DNA from: Methanobacteriota archaeon
GTDB taxonomy: Archaea > Halobacteriota > Methanosarcinia > Methanosarcinales > Methanosarcinaceae
Direction of reading: 5' to 3'
DNA length: 44,459 nt
Assembly (NCBI GenBank): GCA_030054735.1
Contig: JASGVX010000002.1
Span: 1 to 44,459 of the forward strand
Under the pieces are notes generated by a model that was given only the letters and a program-made list of their open reading frames with translations, was not told where the DNA came from and did not search any database. Below are positions 9,910 through 17,831 of the stretch, piece after piece. The position numbers were made by a program, and so were the translations under genes. How positions within the stretch are numbered: the stretch's first letter is position 1; every line of letters begins with the position of its first letter.

Positions 9910-10599
9910 TTACTTTACAAACCCTTCATCTTTAAGGCTCACGTACCTGCCATCACCTATAATTATGTGGTCAAGGATATCGATCCCGAGGAGTTTTCCT
10001 CCCTCAACCAGTTTTTCAGTAACCATTATATCTTCCCTGCTCGGGCTTGGATCTCCTGAGGGATGGTTGTGGACCATGATTACGGACGCTGAGGATTCCA
10101 TAAGGGCAGATTTAAAAACCTCGCGCGGGTGAACGATGCTTGCATTCAGACTGCCTATGGAAACCGTTTCTTCTTTCAGGACCTGGTTTTTTGTATCAAG
10201 ATACAGTGTTACAAATTTTTCCTTTTTTTGTTCCCGCATCTTAGGGTACATCAATGAATAGACATCTTTAGGAGAACAGATTTTTCTTTTTGGCTCGTCC
10301 ACAAAAGTCTCAAGCCGCCTTGCGAGTTCAAAGACAGCAGCTATCTGGGCAGCTTTTGCTTTCCCTACCCCATGGACCTGCATAAGCCTTGAAACATTTG
10401 CAAGGCTTAGCTGCTTTATATTATATTCCATGAATATCCGGCTGCAAAGACTGATAACGTTCTCTTCTTTTGAGCCTGTCCTCAGAATTATCCCCAGCAG
10501 TTCAGCGTTTGAAAGGGACTCCGGCCCGTTCTTAATGAGCCGTTCCCTTGGACGCTCTTCTTCTGGAAGGTCATGAATCCTGATTTTACTTACTTCCAT
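9910..10599 (-). CDS. radC: RadC-family JAB/MPN metalloprotease-fold protein
   Basis: About 229 residues. An N-terminal UPF0758-type segment holds a helix-hairpin-helix (VHGVGKAKAAQ, near residue 75-85). The C-terminal JAB/MPN domain has the JAMM zinc site HNHPSGDPSPSREDI (two His near 177 and 179, Ser and Asp following). RadC proteins were named for repair, but their true function is unsettled. The start is ATG at 10599, 7 nt after GGGG on the minus strand; an in-frame TTG lies two codons upstream but too close to that site. It lies opposite the mobB fusion gene. Confidence 0.9.
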   Translation of the reverse strand: MEVSKIRIHDLPEEERPRERLIKNGPESLSNAELLGIILRTGSKEENVISLCSRIFMEYNIKQLSLANVSRLMQVHGVGKAKAAQIAAVFELARRLETFVDEPKRKICSPKDVYSLMYPKMREQKKEKFVTLYLDTKNQVLKEETVSIGSLNASIVHPREVFKSALMESSASVIMVHNHPSGDPSPSREDIMVTEKLVEGGKLLGIDILDHIIIGDGRYVSLKDEGFVK

Positions 10600-10605
10600 A
10601 TTCAA

Positions 10606-10921
10606 TCCCCTATTATCTTACTCTGACCACAAACCGAACAGACATTTTGCAACCATCACGACTCTGTGTGCAGAGTATACGAGATATACTCGTGATCGCA
10701 ATTCTTTTCGGGAATATAGTAAATGTTACAGTATCTAATACTATTAAGAGTTTCAATATTTGAACATTTCTAAAAACAAACCGGTTCTGGTAATATATTG
10801 GAAATTTTGTTATATTTTTTACACAGCGACAGACCTCTCGAATATTAAAAGGTTGTATTTAAAAGAGATTGCAGGAAGGTGCCAACCCTTACTTATACCG
10901 GAAGATCCATAAGGCTCTTTG
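10606..10921. promoter_or_regulatory. Divergent region between radC and mobB-moaE
   Basis: About 315 nt without a gene. It contains the GAGTATA-CGAGA-TATACTC dyad at 10673-10691 and, nearer mobB, AT-rich runs that can serve as TATA boxes. Promoters for both flanking genes should lie here. Confidence 0.45.
10673..10691. promoter_or_regulatory. Perfect 7-bp inverted repeat, candidate operator
   Basis: GAGTATA and TATACTC are separated by five bases, about 75 nt upstream of radC. The symmetry and size fit a dimeric repressor site. The next 5' bases (CTCTGTGTGCAGAG) also form a small stem. Confidence 0.4.
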
Positions 10922-11758
10922 ATGAAAGTCATTTCTGTTGTTGGGTATAAGAAATCGGGCAAATCAGCCCTTATTTCAGCTCTTGTCCGGCAGCTTTCCG
11001 GATTCGGGACAGTGGGCACTGTAAAACATATGGGAGAAGAGTACCTCAATCCCGAAGAAATGGATACAAGAAGGCATTTTGGTGCAGGAGCAGATATCTT
11101 CATAGGTATCACAGGCAGCGAGCTTGTCAGCTTTGCCAGAAACTACAGTCTTGAAGATGCCCTTGATATGCTCTGTGACCGGGGAATTGATTTTGCTGTC
11201 GTAGAAGGGTTTAAAGAAAGCAGCCTTCCAAAAATAGTACTTGGGGATCTTGAAGAAGCTTCCAATGTAGTTATCCGGATACCTGAAGACATTGGCCCTA
11301 ATGAGGAACTTACAGCTTCCCTCGCAGGAATCACCCTTGCCCAGCCAGACCGCTATACCCTGGAAGCCCTTATAAAAAAAGTCCGGAAAAACCCGAATAT
11401 TAGAAAAGCAGGAGCAATCGGTACCTTTTCAGGCATTGTCCGCGAGCTTTCCGGAGATACTAAAACCTCCAGGCTGGAGTTTGAAAAATACGAACCAGAA
11501 GCCTCAAAAGTCCTCGACAGGATCCGGGACGAAATAAAACTAAAAGAAGGGATCCTTGAAGTCCTCATCCATCACAAAACAGGTGTAATCGAAGCCGGAG
11601 AGGGCATTGTGTATATTGTTATTGCATCCGTCCAAAGGACCGAAATCTTCCCCGCCCTCAGTGAAGCTATTGAAAGGATAAAAGCTGAAGCTCCTATATG
11701 GAAAAAGGAGTTCACTGAAAAAGAGGAATTCTGGGTCCACGATAGAGAGAAGACCTGA
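10922..11758 (+). CDS. MobB-MoaE fusion: molybdopterin GTPase plus molybdopterin synthase large subunit
   Basis: Two molybdenum-cofactor domains in one chain of about 278 residues. Residues 1-150 are MobB-like, with the P-loop GYKKSGKS near 8-15 and the conserved EGFK motif. Residues from about 155 are MoaE-like: the GAIGTFSGIVRE strand, HHKTG, and APIWKKEF with the lysines used by MoaE in thiocarboxylate transfer. MoaE with MoaD converts precursor Z to molybdopterin; MobB assists MGD formation. AAGG 7 nt before ATG 10922 sets the start. mobA follows. Methanogens need this cofactor for formylmethanofuran dehydrogenase. Confidence 0.9.
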   Translation: MKVISVVGYKKSGKSALISALVRQLSGFGTVGTVKHMGEEYLNPEEMDTRRHFGAGADIFIGITGSELVSFARNYSLEDALDMLCDRGIDFAVVEGFKESSLPKIVLGDLEEASNVVIRIPEDIGPNEELTASLAGITLAQPDRYTLEALIKKVRKNPNIRKAGAIGTFSGIVRELSGDTKTSRLEFEKYEPEASKVLDRIRDEIKLKEGILEVLIHHKTGVIEAGEGIVYIVIASVQRTEIFPALSEAIERIKAEAPIWKKEFTEKEEFWVHDREKT

Positions 11759-11790
11759 TAAGAGAAGACCTGATAAGAGAAGACCTGATA
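11746..11790. repeat. 15-bp tandem repeat, 3 perfect copies, over the mobB-moaE stop
   Basis: AGAGAAGACCTGATA occurs at 11746, 11761 and 11776. The first copy encodes the last residues (REKT) and stop, and each later copy carries the same in-frame TGA, so expansion leaves the protein unchanged. Confidence 0.95.
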
Positions 11791-11835
11791 GCAGACAATA
11801 ATGCAAAGAATCCAAGCAGAAAAGATAAGGAAGCG

Positions 11836-11883
11836 ATGAAAAACAGATCCAGGAGCAGCAAAAACAGGGATGTAATTGAATGA
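11836..11883 (+). CDS. Possible 15-residue leader peptide overlapping mobA start
   Basis: ATG at 11836 follows an AAGGAAG ribosome site and opens a 15-codon frame rich in Arg, Lys and Ser. Its TGA overlaps the mobA start as ATGA. The strong upstream site and exact overlap suggest translational coupling, but such a short frame may be chance. Confidence 0.25.
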   Translation: MKNRSRSSKNRDVIE

Positions 11884-12554
11884 ATGGAAAAACAGAACTT
11901 AAACCGGGCAGGACAATCAGCAGAAACGCTATTATCCTGGCAGGAGGAAGAGGACGCAGAATGGGCATGGTCGAAAAAGCCCTTCTTGAATATGAAGGAA
12001 AAAGCATCCTCGAACACCTGCTTGAAAAGCTCTTTCGGGTTGTTGATGTAGTTATCCTTTCAGTCCGTGATACTTCGCAGAAAGAAAAACTCATTCCGCT
12101 GCTTGAAAAATTCCCGAACCGGCAAATCCGTTTCTGTTTTGATTCAAGAGAGGACGCCGGGCCCCTTGAAGGCATAAGGGCAGGGCTGCTTGAATCCGGA
12201 TCAGAATACTCTTTTGTATGTGCCGGAGATATGCCTTTTGTAAACTCTGAAGTTGTTTCCCTCCTGTTTAAGAAAGCAATAGGGCATGACGCTGCTCTCC
12301 CGAGGTGGGAAGAGAGAATGTTTGAGCCTCTTCATGCAGTCTATTCCAGAAATATGCTTCCTGAAATCGAAAAAGCCTTTGAGAGAGGTAAACTTTCGGT
12401 GCTTGCGCCGGTTTTTCAAATGAAGGATCTTATTTTTGTGGATGTTTCGGAGATTCGGGAAATTGATCCTGAGTTAAGGACCTTTGCGAATATCAATACG
12501 GTTGAAGACCTTGAGAGTATGATTGGGTCTGCGCTGAGAAAAGTGGAATTGTAA
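11880..12554 (+). CDS. mobA: Molybdenum cofactor guanylyltransferase
   Basis: Adds GMP from GTP to molybdopterin to make the guanine dinucleotide cofactor. The 224-residue GT-A-fold protein has the nucleotide loop LAGGRGRRMG (20-29) with Lys33, the GPLEGIRAGL segment and the metal-binding AGDMPFV. Residues 1-14 form a short extra N-terminus. A GGGATG tract lies about 8 nt upstream. It follows the MobB-MoaE fusion on the same strand. The last two codons (TTG TAA) overlap the presumed outer end of the IS21 remnant at 12550, so the native C-terminus may have differed slightly. Confidence 0.92.
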   Translation: MNGKTELKPGRTISRNAIILAGGRGRRMGMVEKALLEYEGKSILEHLLEKLFRVVDVVILSVRDTSQKEKLIPLLEKFPNRQIRFCFDSREDAGPLEGIRAGLLESGSEYSFVCAGDMPFVNSEVVSLLFKKAIGHDAALPRWEERMFEPLHAVYSRNMLPEIEKAFERGKLSVLAPVFQMKDLIFVDVSEIREIDPELRTFANINTVEDLESMIGSALRKVEL

Positions 12555-12560
12555 TAAAAT

Positions 12561-12687
12561 ACTCTATTAATTAACAGAATCTATTAAATCAGGTTTTTCA
12601 AGGAAGTTGTCCAGAACCTCTTCGATTGTATTAAATTTAAGGTATTGCAGGTTACTATGAAGTCTCTCATAACTGAAGTTTTTCATT
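12561..12687 (-). pseudogene. istB: istB N-terminal fragment (IS21 helper ATPase)
   Basis: ATG at about 12687 opens MKNFSYERLHSNLQYLKFNT and IEEVLDNFLEK, which reads like an IstB N-terminus. It soon runs into element-end DNA and stops at a TAA. The P-loop and all ATPase motifs are gone. Confidence 0.65.
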
Positions 12688-12705
12688 CAAAACCACCTTC
12701 ACTAA

Positions 12706-12828
12706 GGAATAGTTTAAATATGACTTCAAGTTTTCACTTTCCTAATGGCTCTTTAATTGCAGTTCCCAAAATCATTAATGACAATTTAGGGTATAAGTAA
12801 GTCTTTGAAATTAAATTTGCACCATTCC
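12706..12828 (-). repeat. About 120-bp interspersed repeat, copy A
   Basis: Reads (minus) from GGAATGGTGCAAATTT to ATTTAAACTATTCC. A closely similar copy is at 29351-29469 on the plus strand. The ends are imperfect inverted repeats (GGAATGGT / ACTATTCC), with no ORF. It sits inside the IS21 wreck, between the istA and istB fragments. It is probably a tiny non-autonomous element, distinct from the 275-bp one. Confidence 0.8.
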
Positions 12829-13235
12829 TCATCTTTCCATCAAGCTCAAGTTCTTAACTCTCCCCAGTCAACCTGAGCCTGTACACCTTGTTTTGTTTCG
12901 TAGTGATGCAGGGCAGGGACTCCCTACTCAGGTCGGACTTTTTGAACGAAGTCCTTGACTATGGTTTTTCCTCCATCAAAACCCATTTCTTTGACTTCAC
13001 GATAGGGTCGAATAGCAGTAAAGGGACCTTCTTTGAGTTTTTCAAGAATATAAGGTTTGAAAGGATCAGGCTTGCTCTTTCTTCCAGGACGTTTCTGAGG
13101 TTAAGGTAAGGTTTTCAGCCGAAGATATTTCCTTACAGTTTTCCTGCCAAAACCTCTTTGTCTGGAGATTTTACTGATCGAAAAGCCCTGTGAATACAAA
13201 TCTCGTATTAATAGCCATTCCCACACTGTCAACAT
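12829..13235 (-). pseudogene. istA: istA transposase fragment (IS21 family)
   Basis: ATG at 13235 opens MLTVWEWLLIRDLYSQGFSI, followed by an HTH-like stretch (SISKISRQRGFGRKTVRKYL). One reading frame continues through an internal TAA, a PGRKSKPDPFKPYI linker, a second stop, and then GVQAQVDWGE, the first catalytic-Asp motif of the IS21 integrase domain. Two more stops follow. The remaining DDE domain is lost where the 120-bp element begins. Confidence 0.82.
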
Positions 13236-13401
13236 TATTTATAATCCTCAAACTTTTCTAAAGGATTGGAAATTGGGGAATTTTAATCCGGCTAAAATAA
13301 GGAATTATTCACCGGCATTGACGATCAGATAGATCAGGACGAATCTTCTTCAAAAATATTGAAAAAGAAAATTTTGGGCTGAATTGTAGAAATGTCCCTG
13401 T

Positions 13402-14139
13402 TCAGTCCAACAGAGTAAAATACATTCTCCTGTTGCTTTTCCCTTTGTTCTGGAGTTTCTCAATTTTGATTCCCTTTATTTCTCCTGTATTTTTCAGGTG
13501 TGTCCCACCACAGGCTTCAATTGTCACGCCTTCGATTTCTACAAGGCGGACTTCTGTCACCTCTTCAGAGAAACCTCTGGCGAGTGTAGTAAGCCTTGAA
13601 AGTTTTTCTTCAGCTTCCTTGCGGCTGACCAGGTCGAAGTTTACAGGATGGTTCCCGGCTATTACCTCATTTGCTATTTTTTCGTATTCAGAAAACTTGC
13701 CCCTGTCAAAAGCATCAAGGCTGAAATCAACTCTGCTCTGGTCAAGCCCAAGCTGGTTTCCGGTAATCTGGGCTCCTGCTTCCCTTTCTATCACATTTGC
13801 AATCACGTGGGTTGCGGTATGCATGCGCATGTGCCTGTAGCGACGGTCCCAGTCAATAACTCCTTTTACCTTGTCTCCCGCTTTCAGGCATTCAGATCCG
13901 GTTTCACCTGCAAAGGCAATCTCGTGGCTTATATCTCCATTGAACTTGCCAGCATAAACAACTTCAAATTCAGCCCCATCGCTCTCTCGAATCAACTTTC
14001 CGGTATCATTGGGCTGCCCACCACTTTCAGGATAGAAAGCCGTGCGGTCAAGGACAATATACTTGCCTCCCGTAACTTTTTCAACGCTTGCTTCGAATTC
14101 TTTCAGGTAACAGTCAAGAAAGTAAAGCATTTCTGTCAT
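13402..14139 (-). CDS. alaX: Alanyl-tRNA editing hydrolase AlaX
   Basis: A free-standing trans-editing enzyme that deacylates Ser- or Gly-mischarged tRNA-Ala. About 245 residues: a beta-barrel region resembling the AlaRS C-terminal linker (residues 1-95), then the editing domain with the zinc ligands HTATH (His107, His111) and CGGTH (Cys210, His214). The length fits the AlaX-M class. ATG 14139 lies 6 nt after GAGGT; the in-frame TTG two codons upstream is too close to that site. The gene is isolated, between the IS21 relic and a repeat-rich gap. Confidence 0.93.
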   Translation of the reverse strand: MTEMLYFLDCYLKEFEASVEKVTGGKYIVLDRTAFYPESGGQPNDTGKLIRESDGAEFEVVYAGKFNGDISHEIAFAGETGSECLKAGDKVKGVIDWDRRYRHMRMHTATHVIANVIEREAGAQITGNQLGLDQSRVDFSLDAFDRGKFSEYEKIANEVIAGNHPVNFDLVSRKEAEEKLSRLTTLARGFSEEVTEVRLVEIEGVTIEACGGTHLKNTGEIKGIKIEKLQNKGKSNRRMYFTLLD

Positions 14140-14145
14140 TATCAA

Positions 14146-14759
14146 ACCTCTTTAATAAAATCAAAATATTATACCCACTGGAAGCAAAAATATACTATCA
14201 GGTAACTGGATCTTCCTTTAAAATAGTTTCCAAACAATACATTCATTCCCTAAAACCGGTTTTTAATTGTATTTAGCTTCAAGAATTGTGTCCCCAGATT
14301 TTCCGGAAACCAAACTCAAATTAAGGGAACAGAGGATATCTATATTTGGCATGAAAGTTCCTTCAATTACTTTCATTTGGCATGAAAGTTCCTTCAATTA
14401 CTTTCATTTTGGCATGAAAGTTTCTTCAATTACTTTCATTTTTGTGCCTGCTATTTAGAAAATTTCATGTGTGTTTTTCCTGTATATACAAGGACATTCA
14501 AGAATAAAATCTCCTGGCATGCTGCCGTTTATTGCCTCAGAAATAGAAGAATAAAGCCCGCTCCCATCAAGCGAAGTTAATGACTGTTACGACTGGCCCC
14601 TTTGAGTAGACGAAGGAGAGAGTTCTTGAAGATAAAAAATCCCTAAATAAAAAAAACATGTGAAAAAGATAAGATAAGATAAGAAGAAAGCATCAAGAAG
14701 CTATTCTTTCGAATCTTTTTACCTTTATTAATGCATTCAGGTTCTGGTATTCCGAAATT
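14146..14759. other. Repeat-bearing gap between alaX and a coiled-coil gene
   Basis: About 610 nt with no supported gene. It holds the 31-bp hairpin repeat at 14348-14442 and a short GATAA run near 14670. It should contain the alaX promoter (leftward) and the 3' end of the coiled-coil gene's transcript. Confidence 0.5.
14348..14442. repeat. 31-bp tandem repeat, 3 copies, each a hairpin
   Basis: Units begin at 14348, 14379 and 14411. Each contains ATGAAAGT, a 10-nt loop and ACTTTCAT, an 8-bp perfect inverted repeat, so three equal stem-loops stand in a row. Copy 3 has one C-to-T change in the loop. There are no spacers, so it is not a CRISPR array. Confidence 0.93.
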
Positions 14760-16037
14760 TCAGGTTAGGAATCGGATTTTTATACCGCTGTCAATGATAG
14801 CAACGCTGGCCTGAAGTTTTTCTTTTCTGGTTTTGAGCTCTTCTTTTAAGGCAACCAGTTTCTTTTCAGAACTTTCGATCTCTTCTTCAAGCAGGCGTGA
14901 TCTTGCGAGAAGTTCTGTTTCCTTATGTTCAAGGCCGGCAAGTTCTCCGGTATCCGAGCTTGCTAGTTCGGATTTTTTGGCTTCAAACGCATTTCGAGCT
15001 TCGACATACTCTCTTTTTTTCTCCTCAAAGCCCAGGATTGCAGACCTGACCTGTGCCAGAGCTTTTTCTTTTTTCTGGGTTTGTATATCAAGGGCAGAGT
15101 CTTCAAAAACCTTCTGAAGCTCCTGGAAAAAAGAAGTGTCAAGGTTAACAGGGGCTTCAAGGCAGATATCAAGCTGCTGCTTTACCTCTGGCTTTAAGGT
15201 ATATTTGCCGCTTTCATGGAGTTTCTTTATTCTTGAGAGGTTGCCTGAAAAAGGCAGGACAAGGGAGCTCAGGCCTGTTTCTGCTTTTTTGAGTCTGTCA
15301 CTTGCAAGGGCAAATTCTTCTTGAAGGCTTTGCAGTTTTTGCCAGGCTTCTCCATGTTTGAGTTTTTCAAGAGCCTGACTGTTTCCGGCAATTTCATCTT
15401 TTAGAGCCTGGATTTTCTGGTTTTTAGATTCCAGTTCCAGGTTTTCAGATTTTATTAAGGATGATAATTCCCTGACTTCGTTTATACCTTCAAAAGCTGC
15501 TTCAATAGATTCCATTTCCTGTTTATGGCCCTGGATTGTTTCACTGAGCTCGTTGAGGACCTTACCCAACCTGCCAAGGTTGTCAGTAATTTCTTTTGAT
15601 TCCTCGGGGAAGACAGGTCTGGTGTATCGGAAGCTCCTGTTCATATTTTCAAGGCAGGTGTTCAGGTTCTGCATAGCTGCTTCATGAAACTCTTTAAGAG
15701 CCCTGAAATCTTTATTTTCCGGAGTCTCGAGCTTATCTATAAATACTCCGACCTGTTTTGTCACATTTTCGCGGTTGCTCTTCGCTCGCTTTACAACTCT
15801 TATGTCAAAATTTCCCTCAACTTTTGCATCCAGAAGACTTTCATTGCTTTCTTTAAGTTCAGAAATTGCAGCCTCAAGTTCTCTAAAAAGGCCTGATACA
15901 TCCTTTTCTATTTCAGAAGATATTTTTTGAGAACTTTCCTCCAGCCGCTCAGGCAGTTCATCAAAACCGATTTCGCTGGAAATATTCTTTTCATGTGAAC
16001 TTTCTTGCTTTCCGAAGAGCTTTTTAATCCACTTCAA
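14760..16037 (-). CDS. Coiled-coil protein of unknown function
   Basis: I do not recognise the family. The 425-residue product begins with a basic patch (MKWIKKLFGK), then is mostly Glu/Lys/Leu-rich helix. Long coiled-coil runs occur at about 170-260 and 330-415. A less charged middle part near 255-300 contains VLPFSGNLSRIKKLHESGKY. No signal, membrane segment or nucleotide-binding motif is seen. The start is TTG at 16037 with AAGG 7-8 nt upstream; no ATG is available near the N-terminus. The architecture resembles SMC-like or cytoskeletal helper proteins, but this is only general similarity. Confidence 0.8.
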   Translation of the reverse strand: MKWIKKLFGKQESSHEKNISSEIGFDELPERLEESSQKISSEIEKDVSGLFRELEAAISELKESNESLLDAKVEGNFDIRVVKRAKSNRENVTKQVGVFIDKLETPENKDFRALKEFHEAAMQNLNTCLENMNRSFRYTRPVFPEESKEITDNLGRLGKVLNELSETIQGHKQEMESIEAAFEGINEVRELSSLIKSENLELESKNQKIQALKDEIAGNSQALEKLKHGEAWQKLQSLQEEFALASDRLKKAETGLSSLVLPFSGNLSRIKKLHESGKYTLKPEVKQQLDICLEAPVNLDTSFFQELQKVFEDSALDIQTQKKEKALAQVRSAILGFEEKKREYVEARNAFEAKKSELASSDTGELAGLEHKETELLARSRLLEEEIESSEKKLVALKEELKTRKEKLQASVAIIDSGIKIRFLT

Positions 16038-16162
16038 TTTAGGCCTTCCCTGAATTTGATGTTATATATGGAGCCAATAAATTTATAGTCAGATAACTTT
16101 GTGATAATTATAACATGATACGGTTTAATACCTTAACTAATAAATAATCTGGGTTAAATAAA

Positions 16163-16216
16163 TTGACTGAGTTAATGAATTTGACTGAGTTAATGAATTT
16201 GACTGAGTTATTGATT
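16163..16216. repeat. 18-bp tandem repeat, 3 copies
   Basis: TTGACTGAGTTAATGAAT at 16163 and 16181 is exact; the third copy at 16199 has two changes. It lies in the gap upstream of the coiled-coil gene. Confidence 0.9.
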
Positions 16217-16983
16217 TGGTAAAAGTTAGTGTCGTGACCATTTAATTTCTTCATATAAAACTTTGACATTTTCTCATCTGCATTCTTCCTCGTAAACCTC
16301 CATTCAATTTTCCTTTTGTGTTCATCCCTTCTCTTTGTCTATGAATCCACTTCATGTTAAAGTGTTTCCATGTCCTCAATCCTTCTTCCTGTATAATAAC
16401 TTTCTTTCTGCAGGTTGACATTTAATTATTTATAATTTTTGTTGATGCCGATTTTGAAATAATACATAGTATTTGTGCATAACTTTTAGGTTTACATATG
16501 ATCAATTAATAATATCTCATACTAAACTTTTATGAAAAAAATGATCCAGTATTTATGTATGTGGTGATAGTTGAGCCACATGTTAAGCAACTTTCAATCG
16601 CATTTCTAGATAGGGGATAGCATAAAACGACATCGAGAAAAATGTTCTGATTTAATATCGACCTGCCGAATCTAGGTTATTAGGCTTGGGATTATCGTAG
16701 CCAGAGCCTTTATTTTTCAATATCTTTTAACTCCGGTCTGAGGGGTTTATTCAAACACGAGGAAACTATAATAATATTTAATAAGAGTTATTTGTATTTA
16801 ATTCTTTGCTATTTTTACGTAGTTATATACTAAATGCTAATCAAAATAAGTATCATGAGGATAAATCCCTTTACAAATCATCTTAATTTTTTATAACATC
16901 AAAAAATTAAATGCGTGAACACCGTAACTCCAGATAAACCTGCAATTCTTGCAGATCACCCTAAGCTAATATCTTAAGATTTA
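16217..16983. other. Gene-free region around MITE copy 2
   Basis: Besides the element at 16406-16670, I find no gene. The stretch 16671-16983 is AT-rich and lies downstream of the leftward tRNA-Ala. Confidence 0.5.
16406..16670. mobile_element. MITE-like element, copy 2 (about 265 bp)
   Basis: Same orientation as the copy at 9448-9722 and collinear with it. Scattered substitutions and small indels separate the two. The right end TCGACCTGCCGAA (16658-16670) is intact; the left end TTCTGCAGGTTGA (16406-16418) has two changes. The ATGTGG...CCACAT hairpin block is fully conserved between copies, more so than the flanks of the body. Confidence 0.85.
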
Positions 16984-17055
16984 TGGACTCGGCGGGATTT
17001 GAACCCGCGGCCTTTACGTTGCGAACGTAACGATCTACCCCTGATCTACGAGCCC
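16984..17055 (-). tRNA. tRNA-Ala (anticodon CGC)
   Basis: A 72-nt cloverleaf on the minus strand. The acceptor GGGCTCG pairs with CGAGTCC and includes the G3-U70 wobble that marks alanine tRNA; A73 follows. The anticodon stem TTACG/CGTAA encloses TTCGCAA (anticodon CGC). The T arm is GCGGG-TTCAAAT-CCCGC. CCA is not encoded and no intron is seen. Confidence 0.97.
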
Positions 17056-17118
17056 ATTTACGAAAAAGAGAATAATGAAAAAGTTTTCCGGAAACTTTAT
17101 CCGGCACTTTTTTCTTTC

Positions 17119-17388
17119 TCAGATACGGTAGAGTTCCATAATCTGGATATTCTCGACACCCGGTACTTTGGAAAATGCTTCTTCTACGGCTTCGGTTCCC
17201 CCTTCTTCATCGTTTACAATCAGCGTAACAACCAGGGCCTTTAATCCAAAGGCTATTGGCGCTTCGGCTATGTCACCGTGAAGCTCGGCTCCTGCCGGAA
17301 TTACAGCTTTGAGCCTATCCTTCAGTTCTGCAAGGTCGGTGTCAACGCTTTCTGGCATAATTTTCATTTTTGCTGCAACATCGCCCAT
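17119..17388 (-). CDS. Translation elongation factor 1-beta
   Basis: Archaeal aEF1B, the nucleotide exchange factor that reloads EF-1alpha with GTP. The 89 residues equal the single C-terminal exchange domain of eukaryotic EF-1beta: MGDVAAKMKIMPES start, a central FGLKALVVTLIVND strand, and the PGVENIQIMELYRI end. GAGGT lies 7-8 nt before ATG. It is the second gene after a four-CxxC zinc protein, an arrangement I know from other archaea. Confidence 0.95.
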   Translation of the reverse strand: MGDVAAKMKIMPESVDTDLAELKDRLKAVIPAGAELHGDIAEAPIAFGLKALVVTLIVNDEEGGTEAVEEAFSKVPGVENIQIMELYRI

Positions 17389-17468
17389 TTAAATACCTCT
17401 TATTATTCATATTTATACTGTAAAACGTTTACAATTTATATCTGGATCTTCCGGCAATCTGTCCGAAA

Positions 17469-17654
<186 letters not shown>

Positions 17655-17831
17655 TTATTCTTTATAGGGAATTGCAATGAATTAACCGGTGAATCAGGCA
17701 CTTTCATTAAGCTCAAGTATCCTGCTTTTTTTTGGCACCTGTATCAACACATCAACAAATCTGCTGAATGAATCTAATTATGCTTTTTGGACACGGTTTG
17801 CTTCTCTCCCTAGTCATATACGATATACAAT

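Larger units (their letters stand above)
12550..13235 (-). mobile_element. Degenerate IS21-family insertion sequence
   Basis: On the minus strand: an istA N-terminal half with three or more stops (13235-12829), a 120-bp unrelated repeat inserted at 12706-12828, then the start of istB and a terminal segment beginning TGTAATAAAATACTC at 12550. The last 32 bp recur exactly, inverted, at 43120-43151, which identifies them as element-end sequence. Most of istA (catalytic core) and istB is missing, so the element is immobile. Confidence 0.8.

Noticed and set aside
11540-12175. 211-codon minus-strand ORF
   Set aside because: Antisense shadow of mobB-moaE and mobA, low complexity (Ser/Leu/Phe) with no motif.
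13433-14205. Plus-strand ORFs over alaX
   Set aside because: alaX on the other strand has zinc ligands and a ribosome site; these are shadows.
14348-14442. Possible CRISPR array
   Set aside because: Repeats are directly contiguous with no spacers, only three copies and no cas genes.
14267-14458. 63-codon ORF with repeated MKVPSITFI-like segments
   Set aside because: The protein repeat is only the 31-bp hairpin array read in frame; no ribosome site.
9448-16670. Composite transposon made by the two MITE-like copies
   Set aside because: No transposase with matching ends and no target duplication is visible; the copies have diverged, so separate insertions are as likely.
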